From NCBI GenBank assembly GCA_019671005.1, contig CM033714.1:85179909-85243908 (forward strand): 64,000 nt of DNA, read 5' to 3'. The stretch comes from Hibiscus mutabilis. Its lineage: Eukaryota; Streptophyta; Magnoliopsida; Malvales; Malvaceae. The notes beneath the pieces are model-generated. The model searched no databases. It had not been told where the DNA came from and saw nothing but the letters and a program-made list of their open reading frames with translations. Below, in pieces: positions 23,972 to 35,589 of the stretch. How positions within the stretch are numbered: the first letter of the stretch is position 1; each line of letters begins with the position of its first letter. Made by a program: the position numbers and the translations under genes.

Positions 23972-25033
23972 CCTAGGGTTTTTTTTCCGTCGCTAAGTTA
24001 AGTTTTTTCCTTTTAATAATATCTTATCTTGTTAAAAGAAAAAAATGATTTGGTGTCATGAATTAAATGGACATCAATTTAGTTGTGAATTTACAATTTT
24101 TTTTTAAATTATTAAATAGTATTTTAAAGTCGGGTTAATATTCACTTAAGTATTGCGGAACTTTTAATTTTTACGCTTTTTTGAATCGTTAAATAAATCA
24201 AAATTAATAACTAAAATTAAAACTTTTTAATTGAAGATTATCTATTTTTCCGTAAAAACCTCTTTATTACTTGAAACTTAAAGTTAATCTTTTATATAAT
24301 ATGTTTTAAAATAAATTTCATTCTTTAAGAGGAAATGAAATTTTATGTAAAAAATATTTTTTAACTATTACTTTTTTAATAATACAATTATAATTTATTG
24401 TTGAAATATTTTATTTAGTTTTTTTTTCAACTGCTTTTACAAGTGCAACGTATTAAAATCATAATTAAATTGGTGTCACATATTAATTGAATACCTACTC
24501 AATGAAGTAAATAACTAATTCACCCAATAAAAATTAAATAATAAAATAATAATAATTTGCACCATTTAAAAAGAAAAGACCTATACAGAAAATATACATT
24601 GTTATCAAAAACAATTTTTAAAATTATTTATTAAAATAACACTCATTATAAATTGATTTTCGAAATAACACTCTTTTCTGGCACATATGAAAAATACGTC
24701 TATCAAAATTGCTTTTAAAAAACATGCTTGATAGCCTTTGTTCTAAGTAAATTAAGAACTTTTAAAATCTATTAATTAAACTATCATATTGGTACGTATT
24801 ATGTTAAACATTTCTTTTGGAAAGCGTCTTTGATAGAGCACATCTTTGCCATATGAAATAAAAAAATAGTGCCATTTAGAGAATTAATCAAGAATGAGAG
24901 TTAATTTGAGTAATATTTTTAATAGTGATATTTAAGTTAAAAAATCCCCAAAAAATATTTAGAGAAAAACACATTTTAGGTTGAACTAAACCGGTTCAGC
25001 TTAAAATAAGAATTATTTGTTTCTCCTTATTTC
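23972..25033. other. AT-rich intergenic region
   Basis: Only the likely 5' leader of the LINE relic (to about 24000, with CCTAGGG) and long AT-rich runs. No gene, RNA or repeat family could be recognised. Confidence 0.5.
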
Positions 25034-25287
25034 GAGAAATTATATCATAGGCTCCGTCATGTCATCTATGGTCTCAACTAATAAAAAACACTCATTTTAT
25101 TAATTTTTTCCATGTGATTTTTTTACTGAGTAAATCTTCACTCATATTTACTGTAAATCAAATTTAAAAATAATTTTTACCATGTGAAGGCTCACTTGGT
25201 AAAAAGATTATATGAAAAAATAATGAAATGGGTTGTTTTTATTGGTTGAGACCATAAATGACGTGGTATGACGTGATATAATTTTTC
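25034..25287. mobile_element. MITE-like inverted-repeat element
   Basis: The two ends are inverted copies: GAAATTATATCA at about 25036 matches TGATATAATTTTTC at 25274-25287. Inner segments also pair (ATGGTCTCAACTAATAAAAA against TTTTTATTGGTTGAGACCAT). The total is about 254 bp with no coding capacity. Size and structure suit a MITE. The target duplication is unclear in this AT-rich setting. Confidence 0.65.
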
Positions 25288-25371
25288 TTCCTTTTATTTT
25301 AATTTTTTTCTTTCTACTAATAAATTGTAAATTTCAGCCGATTGAATATTAATTTATATTAATTCAGTTGA

Positions 25372-25372
<1 letters not shown>

Positions 25373-25433
<61 letters not shown>
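25373..25433. repeat. ATT trinucleotide microsatellite, about 20 units
   Basis: An uninterrupted run of ATT/TTA units, about 61 bp long. Confidence 0.97.
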
Positions 25434-25434
<1 letters not shown>

Positions 25435-26167
25435 GGCGTGGGTTTAAAACATACTTAACTACACAATAAACCCTGATTTAGGGAAAAGTAGATTATAATA
25501 ATTTAAATATTATTATATATAGTCCATTGATATGTATTTAAATTGTATTTTCAAAAATAAAATATTATTATATAAATAAATTGTAAATTTCAAAACCAAA
25601 GTCATCCATTGACTCATGAATTAATACGTCTGCATGGTAGTTGATTATACTTTTCCATAAAATAACAATGAAAGATATATATCATTATGGCCTTTTACCA
25701 CCTTATTAAATGCTATGAATTGGACCCTTTCTATATCTAAAATTCTGAAATATCTCTTATCTGAATATATTTAAATTGGCATAAAGTCAAAAGTTGTCCC
25801 AACGTTTGACATTTTGGTCACTTTAGCCATATTCTTTTTTTTGTTCGAAAAACCTAACATTTCATTTTCGTTCAAATTTCACCATCGTTGGAGGAAAATC
25901 GTTAATCAACTAACGGTCAACGGCTGAGGCTGATGCTGCCGTGGCACCATCATATGATGATGCCATGTGGCCGATTGGTTCTAAGGCACAAGGAAGAAGC
26001 AAAATTCAAAAGGTGTGCATGGGAAGATTTGAACTTGGGTCACCAAGTTAAAAGACTCAACACATAACCACCAAGCCAATCTACTTTGTTATTGTTTTTT
26101 CACCTCTTATTTTATTTATTCCTTACTTTATTTGCTTGAAAGTGAAGAATTATTCATTAAATATTCA

Positions 26168-26576
26168 CTAATATATCCTATACCCTAAACCTTAAAATCC
26201 TAAAACCTAAAAAACTAAACCCTAAACCCTAAAAACAAAACCCTAAATATCAAAACCATAAACCCTAAAAACTAAAAACTAAACACTAAACCCTAAAAAT
26301 AAACACTAAATATCAAAACATTAAAACCCCTAAACCCTAAAGTTGAAACCCTAAAACTAAAACCCTAAACACATAAACTCATAAACCCTAAATACTAAAC
26401 TTTAAAATCCTAAACAATAAAATACTAAACACTAACCCCTAAATTTGGGTTTAGAACATTAGGTTAAGGGTTTAGAGTTTAGGACTTATGGTTTAAGGTT
26501 TAGCTTTTATGGTTCAAGGTTTATGGTTTTATGGGTTTAGGGTTTATTTTTTATGATTTAGTTTTTAGGGTTTAGG
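26168..26576. repeat. Degenerate telomere-like CCCTAAA then TTTAGGG tract
   Basis: From 26168 to about 26445 the plus strand is dominated by imperfect CCCTAAA units. After CCCCTAAATTTGGG it switches to TTTAGGG-type units. This is the centre of the foldback element. The second half continues after the inserted LTR element at about 46371-46510. Confidence 0.85.
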
Positions 26577-28079
26577 TGCAACGACCCAGATCTCGGGTTT
26601 GATCGAGGTATGAGCCTCGTATTTCGATCGTGTTTTGGGCTTTTAAGAGCCTTTTTGGGCTAGCGTGTCTTTGTTGGGCCTAGGTGGTTGTTGGGTTATG
26701 AGGAAAGTCAGAAATTCCAGTAACGCTTTCGCGTATCGGTACGCACTGTTACATTGCCTGGGAAAGGCTTGACGTACCGGTACGCGTATGGGGAGTACCG
26801 GTACAGAGGTGGATCGGTACGGGGCGATCTTGGTACTGATGGTGCGTACCGGAACGAAGCGTATCAGTATGACCTATGAGTTACGTTCTTTCGAACTTAA
26901 AACGAGTATCGGTACTCATTGGTGAGTATCGGTACCCATATAGGAGTATCGGTACTCACTGAGCATTCTGCCCAAAAATTTGGCTTTGCGTTCGGGGGTG
27001 CTATTATTAGAGGCAAAGGGCCCTAGGGGTCCCTTAATGTGTAAAATGAATTCTAAAACTGAGAAATTGAGATTTTAACCCCGTCTGAGATATAATCGGC
27101 TAATGACTTGGTAAATATTGGGTAGACCGTGTAAGGTAGAAACCCATAGAGATCCTAGGTGGATCTATCGAAGCAGTGTGGTATATTAGGGTCCTTGCTG
27201 TGTGCTGAGGGACGCCTAAATAATCAAGTCATCCCTTGTTGTTGGGATTGGATACCCTAAGTGTGTTGCAACACCTTAAAGATTCCCGAATGTTGGATCT
27301 CGATGTTATATGGACGTCGGCCTCATTTGAAGATGCTTGATGAGAGATCCTAAGCATGGATGTAGGATCCCGATGCTATGTGGACGTGGGCCTCATCACC
27401 TTGAGTATAGGATCCCGATGCTATGTGGACGCGGGCCTTACTCGTAATGTAGGATCCCGATGCTATGTGGATGCGGACCTCATTTAGTTGTTGATGGTGT
27501 TATCTGTGTGATGCTAGGTAAGTGTATGAGGTTCTAGTATGAGCTATGTGCATGATCATACATCCATCATGCCATGTGTTTAGGCGAATATGGTAGCGCC
27601 ATTGCTATATTGTCGTGATATCATTCATGTTGCATTGCTTTATTTATGATTTGCATGAAACATGGTTGAGTGGTAGTGTATCCACTGAGCTTGTTAGCTC
27701 AACATTCGAAATCGTTGTTTCCGTTTGCAGGTTAGTAGGTTCTCGTAAAGCATAAAGGAGCACCATCAAGGTTGGATTTCAGCATCGACTCTAGTGGTTG
27801 AGTACAAATACTAGATGTAATGGGCTATGTATTTCGTAGGACCCTATATGTATTTTGTAACTTTTATTTTATATTATTCGGTCAAAAGTCAAATACTTTA
27901 ATATTTGTAAATGGAGCTCCGTAAATACTATTTTAACCATATGGATTTAACTATGTTTTAATGTAAGGACTTATGTTTTTATTGGACATATATATGAGGG
28001 GCTTGAAAAAGGAATTTTTTTATCAATGTAGATTTTGGGCTTAGGGCCCAAATGTTTTATCCAGGTCACGTGTGTTACA
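26577..28079 (+). repeat. Tekay-like 5' LTR
   Basis: 1503 bp. It holds GTATCGGTAC-type palindromes (about 26733-26960) and four tandem units around AGGATCCCGATGCTATGTGG (about 27293-27485). Confidence 0.92.
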
Positions 28080-28084
28080 TTTAG

Positions 28085-28097
28085 TGGTATCAGAGCC
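28085..28097 (+). promoter_or_regulatory. Primer-binding site, initiator tRNA-Met type
   Basis: TGGTATCAGAGCC, five bases after the LTR end. Confidence 0.92.
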
Positions 28098-28246
28098 TAG
28101 GTTTAGTCGGTTCTAGGACGTCCCCTAGGGAGTCTAAATAAGTGTATAGGTGTCTAGCGAATACATGTCCATGAGTCAAAGTTGTACTTGTTTTAAAGCT
28201 AAAATTCGATGGTGTAACCTTGTTTGTTCTGGTGCATAATAGAATC

Positions 28247-29320
28247 ATACCAAGGAGGGCAAGAATCAATAAAGAATATTTGGGCTCTAGAGAAAGGAGT
28301 TATGATGAGGAATATGTGCCTGACACAGAGGATATGTCGGAGGACACCGTTGACCGAGGAGTTAACTACTTCTCACATCTGAAACCGGCGTTGCACCGAA
28401 TTGTGAGGGCGATACTGAGGGCATCTGCTATCCCTTATGAGGCACCTGTTGAACGGGTAAGGAGGTAAGGTGCTACGAATTTTCATAGATCGGGGCGAGA
28501 TAATCTGGTACAGGCAGAATAGTGGTTGCAAGATACACGCTAGATTATGAGGCAGATAAGGTTGAGGTCAAAAAACAAGTTGTCATGTATCTTGTCCCTA
28601 CTGAAGGGCAATGCTAGAGAATGGTGGGAAACAATAGAGCTTGGGTGGCACCCCAATCGACCATCTTGGGATGATTTCCTTGAGGAGTTCGAGAAGAAGT
28701 ATGTGGGCGAGGCTCACATCGATACCCTGAGAGATCGGTTCAGTCATCTGGTATAAGGGAATCAGTTAGTTTTCGAGTATGAGCAAGAGTTCCTTCAGTT
28801 GAGTAGGTATGCTCCTAAATTGGTTACCACCGAAAATATGAGGTGCAAGAGGTTCTTGAAGGAAATCCAGACTTACCTAACTGCTGCACCACCGAAGGTG
28901 TTCTCGGAGTTGACTTTGAGTGCCAAGTCTCTTGAGCAAGTGCAAGGCTTAACATATGGTCCTTCTGGTGGGCAAGGGAATTTGGGTGGGAGAACCCAGA
29001 ACCCCTCAAACAACATCTCACAAGCCTTCTCATGGAGGAGCAGAAATCAGTGGAATCATAATAGAGGAGCGTCAAATCGAAGTTCGAGGTTAGACCAGAG
29101 ATCTGAGTTAGCTGGTCGTAGAAGTCCATATTATTCTTCATCTATAATGAGCCCTAAGGGTTCATATATGAGTGCGGGCGCACCAGTTTGCAACCAGTGC
29201 GGGCACAAACACAGAGGCGAGTGTTGGGGAGCAGTGAAGGTTTGCTACCAGTGTGGGTCGCTGGATCACTTTGTGAAAGATTGTCTAGTGGCGGTTGTGG
29301 CTTCTCCAGACCAGGTTTAG
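28247..29320 (+). pseudogene. Tekay-like gag remnant
   Basis: The expected start codon appears mutated: the usual MPPRRAR opening reads IIPRRAR with ATA at 28247. The capsid-like core follows (KGNAREWWETIELGW near 28600, then FEKKYVG), broken by stops near 28468 and 28755. The nucleocapsid carries two knuckle-like clusters at about 29190-29283 (CNQCGHKHRGEC and CYQCGSLDHFVKDC). The product would coat the element RNA. Confidence 0.85.
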
Positions 29321-29475
29321 AGGATAGCATATCTGACCAGAGGGGTCGAGGCCTTGCTTGGGGAGGAGCAAGCCATGTATCGGAGGGCACCTTCTAGTCT
29401 ACTGCGAGAGCACCAGCTAGACAGTATGCAGTCAGGGCTCATGAGGATTACGCAGCTACAAATGTTATCTCAGGT

Positions 29476-32185
29476 ATGTTCACCTTGTTCTCGGTTCCTA
29501 TTGTTGCTCTTGTAGATTCAGGGTCTACCCACTTCTACATTCGTAGTGAGATATCTCGACAGTGGGGTATTCCTGCCGAAGATCTTGAGGTAGGAGTTCG
29601 TGTGACTAGTCTATTAGGATTTGATGTCTTGGTGGATAAGGTGTATCGAAGATGCTCGATCGAGGTTCAGGGGTCGTTTCTAGTAGATTTAATGGTTTTA
29701 CCATTTCAAGAGTTCAATGTCATCTTGGGGATGGATTGTCTCTTTGAGCATGATGCTAGTCTGAGATGTAGAGCAAAGAGTTTGAAGCTTCGTGTTACGG
29801 ATGGTTCCAAGCTAATTGTGCGAGGTGAGAGAAATCCATGTCTATCTAGTGTCGTATCAGATTTGTCAGCTCAAAGGATGTTGCAACAAGGTTGTAGAGA
29901 CTTTTTGGCCCATGTGGTGGATGTGAGGGTTGATGGTCCCATGCTTGAAAATCTTTGGACAGATAATGGGTTCATCAATGTGTTTCCAGAGGAGTTACCT
30001 GGGCTTCCACCTGACCGTGAATTAGAGTTTTGAATTGATGTAATACCGGGTGGTACCTTATCGGATGGCACCCGCAAAATCTTGTGGATTCAGTGTCCAT
30101 CGCACCGTATCGGATGGCACCCGCAAAATGAAGGAGTTAAAGAAGCAAATTCAAGAGTTGCTAGAGAGGGGCTTTATCCGACCGAGTGTCTCACCTTGGG
30201 GAGCACCGGTCCTGTTCATCAAAAAGAAAGATGGGTCTATGAGGATGTGTATTGATTATTGGCAGCTTAATAAGATGATGATAAAGAATCATTATCCCCT
30301 TCCGAGGATTGATGATTTGTTCGACAAGTTGAGGGGTGCTCGTGTGTTTTCTAAGATAGACCTAAGGTCAGGGTACTACCAGTTGAAGGTGGTGGATGAA
30401 GATGTCCAGAAAACCACTTTCAGGATGCGGTATGGACACTATGAGTTCTTGGTAATTCCGTTTGGGCTTACCAACGCACCTACAACATTCATGGACCTGA
30501 TGAATCGGATTTTCCAACAGTACCTAGATCAACTTGTTATGGTTTTTATTGATGACATCTTGGTGTATTCGTGTTCAGAAGAAGAGCACGACTACCATCT
30601 GCGTGTAATTTTGCAGACCCTCCGGGATAGACGACTTTTCACTAAGTTCAGCAAGTGCAAATTTTGGCTTTCTGAAGTGGCATTTCTTGGTCACATTGTT
30701 GCTGCAGACGGGATCTGCGTAGACCCTTAAAAGATCTAGACTGTAGTGGAGTGGAGACCTCCACGAAATGTTTCGGAAGCCCGTAGTTTCCTAGGACTTG
30801 CCGGGTATTATAGGCTGTTTGTTAAAGGTTTCTCTGTTATTGCTGCATCGTTGACCAAGCTGTTACAAAAAGGGTTCCCTTTTGAATGGAATGAGACAAG
30901 ACAATGAAGTTTTGAGCAACTAAAAGCTTATCTCACTGAGGCTCCTGTTTTAACCCAACCTGAGCCTAGAAAGAAGTATGTTGTGTTTAGTGACTCATCT
31001 TTGAATGGGCTTGGTTGTGTCCCTATGAAAGAAGGTAAGGTGGTTGCTTATGCTTCGAGACAGCTTAAACCGCACGAATAGAATTACCCTACCCATGATT
31101 TGGAGCTCGCTGCAGTCATCTTTGCATTAAAGATTTGGAGGCACTATTTCTATGGGGAGAAATGTTATATTTACATGAATTATAAGAGTTTGAAGTACCT
31201 GCTTACACAAAAGGAGTTGAACTTGAGGCAACGACGGTGGATTGAATTGTTGATTGACTATGATTGCATTATAGAATATCACCCTAGCAAGGCGAATATT
31301 GTGGTTGACGCCTTAAGTAGGAAATCTATGTCAGACTTGAGAGCTATGTTTGCCCGTTTGAGGATGACCGAGGATGGAGGTCTTCTAGTTGAGCTTCGGA
31401 TAGAGCCTACGTTGGTACAAGAGATAAAGATGACTCAAGCTTTGGATGAAGAATTAGTAACACAGATTGAAGCGGTCCAAAAGGGTGAAGCTTCAGACTT
31501 TGAGGCACGAGATGGTGGGTACTTGTACTTCAAGGGGCGACTGTGTGTTTCGGCCTTGGAAGATTTGAGAGACCGCATCTTAAGAGATGCACACCGTAGT
31601 CCTTTCGAGGTATATCCGAGAAGCAAAAAAACGTATCAAGATCTTCGTCATTTTTATTGGTGGCCAAGTATGAAAAGAGACGTCTCTGAATTTGTGACAC
31701 AGTGCTTAGCTTGTCAGCAAGTAAAGGCGGAACATCAGGTTCCATCAGGTTTGCTTCAGCCTAATAAGATTCCACAATGGAAGTGGGACCGGATTACCAT
31801 GGATTTTGTCACCGGGTTACCAATGACACAAAGGAAGCATGATGCTATTGGGTTATTGTGGATCGTTTGACCAAGTCTGCTCATTTCTTGCCAGTGCGGA
31901 TGGATTTTACCTTAGAAAGGTTGGCTCAATTATACATAAATGAGATAGTAAGGTTGCATGGTGTGTCATCATCGATCATCTCAGATAGAGACCTGCGTTT
32001 CACAGCTAGGCTATGGAAGAAGATCCATGCGCCTTAGACACCGAGCTACATTTCAGTACAGCTTTTCACCCTCATACCAATGGTCAGTCTGAGCGTGTCA
32101 TTCAGATCTTTGAGGATATGCTCAGGTGTTGCATTGTGGATTTTGCAAAGAGTTGGGAGGACCAGTTACTGTTTGTAGAGTTTGC
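29476..32185 (+). pseudogene. Tekay-like pol remnant, N-terminal part
   Basis: Protease has DSGSTH near 29516, and its frame stops at 30033. RT spans about 30130-30730, with FIDDIL at about 30543 and the FGLTNAP motif. It is followed by a TAA near 30728, RNase H (about 30980-31330) and the HHCC plus core of integrase (about 31580-32185, with SDRDLRF near 31985 and FHPHTNGQSER near 32068). Stops or shifts occur near 30033, 30728, 30905, 31080, 31868 and 32036. A 49-bp partial duplication lies at 30061-30129. The coding sequence is cut at 32185 by the Athila-like insertion. Confidence 0.87.
30061..30129 (+). repeat. Short duplication at RT start
   Basis: TCGGATGGCACCCGCAAAAT occurs at 30061-30080 and again at 30110-30129, an offset of 49 bp. 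The extra 49 bp shifts the reading frame at the RT N-terminus. Confidence 0.9.
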
Positions 32186-33658
32186 TGTTAAATGTCTAAA
32201 AGTACTATTTTATTCACCCTTTTTTCATATTATTGCTAGACTTAGGCTCATATTAGTTGCATTATTAGTCATTCATGCATGATTGCATTGTTTCCTTGGT
32301 GGACAAGCTTGATTTCATATTTTACTTAATTTTGTGGAAAAAAGAGTGATGCCGATAGTTGTTTTTGTGTGTGTGCAGAATCACTTGACTAAACAAGGTT
32401 GGAACCAGTTGCCAGGGCAGTGCATGAAGGAGATGCCGACGCAGTTGCCAGGGCAATGCATGAAGGAGATACTGAGCTAGTAGCCAGGGCAATTGTCGAT
32501 AAAGGATAAGATGATATGGCACTCGGAATTGATGACTAGATAAGACCAAGATAACGTGGAGTAAAGTTAAATCCCAAAGGAGTTTGATTTTGATGAAGAG
32601 GTTAAAGAGAAATTAAATCCCAAGAAGATAGGAGAAGATCTAGAAGGAATTTAAATATAATAAAAAATTATATTCTTTTAAAGTATTTAATTCCAACTTA
32701 ACTTCTTTCTCAAGAGAGACTTTGACCTAGCCATCTCCTATTTAAAGGAGACCAAGCCGTCAACTCCAAGAGAGCAAAGGGGAGAGATTTCGACAAGAGG
32801 CTTCAACCATTCTTCATCTTTTTCTTTCTTGTTCGATTAGGTTTATGTTAGGGATTCTTTGTTTTGAGTTTCTTTGGAACCTAGCCATGAACTAAATCTA
32901 TTTGGCTAAGGTTATTGTGTTTTGTGGTTATGAGAAACAATTGGATTTTGTTTAGGTAATAAGAGTTTACACTTTTAATTTAAGGTTTACTCATTCTTGG
33001 TTTTTATTCTTGTTTGCGAGTGAATTGAGAGAGGGTCTTGTAACTTCATCTATTTATCTAATATCGTGAGAGTTAGATTCAAGAAATGAATGAGTATGGT
33101 CTTTATTCAATCTATTGATGGTGAAGATTTAAGGATTTCAACGGCTAAGAGGAGTGCAAGATTGGTTGTTGTTCACCCTTGATTCACGCAGGGATGTATT
33201 GTCAAGGCATGCACAATTAGATAGAGTTTCGACTTAGGGATAAGAAGAAACCATTGAAGAACGTTCTGCCGATCCTTGAAGTTGCTGCCCAGCCGCCCAA
33301 ACAGTTGTCCAGCTAACTGTCGATTAGTTGCCAAGGCAACCCTGCTGCGCAAGTTGCCACGACAACTGAGTTGCCCTTGCACTCTTTTACCAAGATGATC
33401 TAATTCGCTATCACTCCTCAACTCATGATAACCTGGCCTATTCTCTCTCTTTTGATTACATCTTCTTTTATTTATTTGATTTCTAGTTTAGTTGTTAGTT
33501 AAAACTCCTAGAATCTTCTACTTGTAATCTTTTACTTTTTACAGTGCAAGAGACTAGATTCTTGAAGTGGCACCAATCCATGTGGAGACGATATCTTTTA
33601 TACTATAACTTGCGACGTGTGCACTTGCACAATTGCGGAGCACTTATTACGTGCAACA
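32186..33658 (+). repeat. Athila-like 5' LTR
   Basis: 1473 bp, containing several GTTGCC(A/C)NGGCAAC-like words (for example near 32407, 32438 and 33330). Confidence 0.92.
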
Positions 33659-33664
33659 AGTTTT

Positions 33665-33680
33665 TGGCGCCGCTGCCGGG
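33665..33680 (+). promoter_or_regulatory. Primer-binding site, tRNA-Asp type
   Basis: TGGCGCCGCTGCCGGG just after the 5' LTR; the Asp type is characteristic of Athila and Tat elements. Confidence 0.88.
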
Positions 33681-33775
33681 AATTGGCAATAGCAACTTTG
33701 TTTTTATTTTCTTGCACTTTTTATTTTCTTGTTTAAGATTCAAAGGGTTAACAAACTTTGATTTTGCATTGGTAT

Positions 33776-35190
33776 ATGACCAGGGCGAGACCGATTACAC
33801 CAGAATATCCATTTGATCTAGAAATCGAACGAACCTTGCAAAGACTCAGACAAAGGTTAAGAGTGGTTAATCAAGACGGAAATATGAATCAGGATGTTCC
33901 AGCAGGAGGGTGGTGATTCTTGCACGAAACAGAACTGTTCGAGACTATCTTGAAGGACTTAATCCATGAGTTGTCAAACCTGAAATTGAAGCCGACCACT
34001 TTGAGTTGAAACTGGTGATGTTCAATATGATCAACACAATTGGTCAATTTGGCGGCTCAGCAACTGAAGATGTACGACAACATCTTAAATCTTTCCTTGA
34101 GATTTTCAATTCATTCAAAATACAATGAGTCACCCCCGATGTTTTACGACTAAGGTTATTCCCCTATTCACTGAGGGATAGGGCGAAAGCATAGTTAAAT
34201 AGTATTCTTGCCGGATCAATAGGATTTTGGACTGATCTTTGTCGTGATTTCCTTGCTCAATTTAATCCTACAAATTTAACTGATAAGCTTCATAACAAAA
34301 TTACTTCTTTTCGGCAAGCAGATGGTAGATCCATGTAGGAGGCTTGGGAGCGATATAGAGAACTTCTACACAAATGCCCCTACACGGATTCCCAGTGTGG
34401 ACACAAGTAACAATGTTTTACAACGCTATGAATCAACCAACAAGGATGATGCTAGATGCCTCAGCAAATGGCATACTCCTAGATAAGTGGCCAGAAGAAG
34501 CAATGCAAATTCTGAACAGGCTTGCCAAGAATAATTATCAGTTCCCATCTGCTAGAAGAGGAGGAGTTAGACGCCAAGCAACAATACATGAACTGGGATC
34601 ATCAGACTCAATTTTAGCACAATTGGCCACTCTAACCAAGATGGTCCAGAACATGCAAAAACCAAACAACACACATGAGGTCAAGGTAATGGATTCATTT
34701 TGTGAGTTATGTGGTGGTAACCATGATTCTTCTAAATGTATAAAGAATCCAGAATCCAACTTTTATGTGGGGAATTAAAATCAGAAGAACAATGTGATGT
34801 CCAACACATATAATCCAGCTTGGAATAAGCACTCAAAATTTTCATGGAGTAATCCCAACAATGCTCTAACCAGAACAATCAGAATGCACAAGCATCGGGA
34901 TTTTAGCAGGATATGCCACGGCAATAGTTGCCACAGTAACAATCGACAACATCTAGTTCTTTGGAAAATTCTCTCAAAGCTTTTATGTTAAAAATTGAAT
35001 CTTATATGGCTGAGAATAGTAACTTCATAAAAAGAACTGATGCTTTTATTAACAGGACCAAGATGATATTGTAAAACCAAGAGGCGACAATCAAATCATT
35101 GGAAAATCAAGTCGGACAATTTGCTCAAAACCTGAATACTAGATCACAATGAGGTTTACCTAGCGATACTGAAGTCGCAAGAGGAACTGG
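33776..35190 (+). pseudogene. Athila-like gag remnant
   Basis: Starts at ATG 33776 (MTRARPITPEYPFD, then EIERTL). The frame is lost many times between 33915 and 34370. It returns with the Athila-type signature LDASANGILLDKWPEEA (about 34450) and NNYQFPSARRG, then a knuckle CELCGGNHDSSKC near 34702. The product is a structural RNA-packaging protein of the element. Confidence 0.85.
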
Positions 35191-35199
35191 CCATGAGCA

Positions 35200-35589
35200 A
35201 TGAAGGCGATCACCACTAGAAGTGGCCAACAACTTAAAGAGGCTCAAGATCGCTCATCAAACAAAACTCCACAAAAAGAACAAGATGAACTCAGTGGCAA
35301 AACCTTAGATGCTGAACCAGGAATTGCAGCGGCAACCGGCGATAAGCATGCCTCGGCAACCAGCGATAAGGATGCCACGGTAACCAACGATAGGCACGCC
35401 ACGGTAACTCCAGTTGATGATTTCTCGGCAACTCCAATTGCCCCGACAATGCCATCAATCAGGTTTCAGACCAATGAAAATATTGAAGATATCTGACTTC
35501 CACCACCATTCCCACAAAGGTTAAAGTGATAAAAGCAAGAATATCAATTCAAGAAGTTTCTTGATATCCTAAAGCAAGTCCACATCAAC
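35200..35589 (+). pseudogene. Athila-like gag-protease linker with Ala/Thr-rich repeats
   Basis: Reads AATGDKHASATSDKDATVT and similar, encoded by variants of the GTTGCC/GGCAAC word. It is low complexity, with a frame stop near 35494. No fold is recognised. Confidence 0.7.

Noticed and set aside
26168..26576. True telomere or chromosome end
   Set aside because: The units are degenerate, switch orientation in the middle and lie inside a transposon flanked by a target duplication.
27293..27485. CRISPR-like regularly spaced repeats
   Set aside because: Units are diverged tandem repeats within an LTR, with no unique spacers, in a plant genome.
29188..29397. Separate small ORF over the gag knuckle
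   Set aside because: Shadow frame of the Tekay-like nucleocapsid region.
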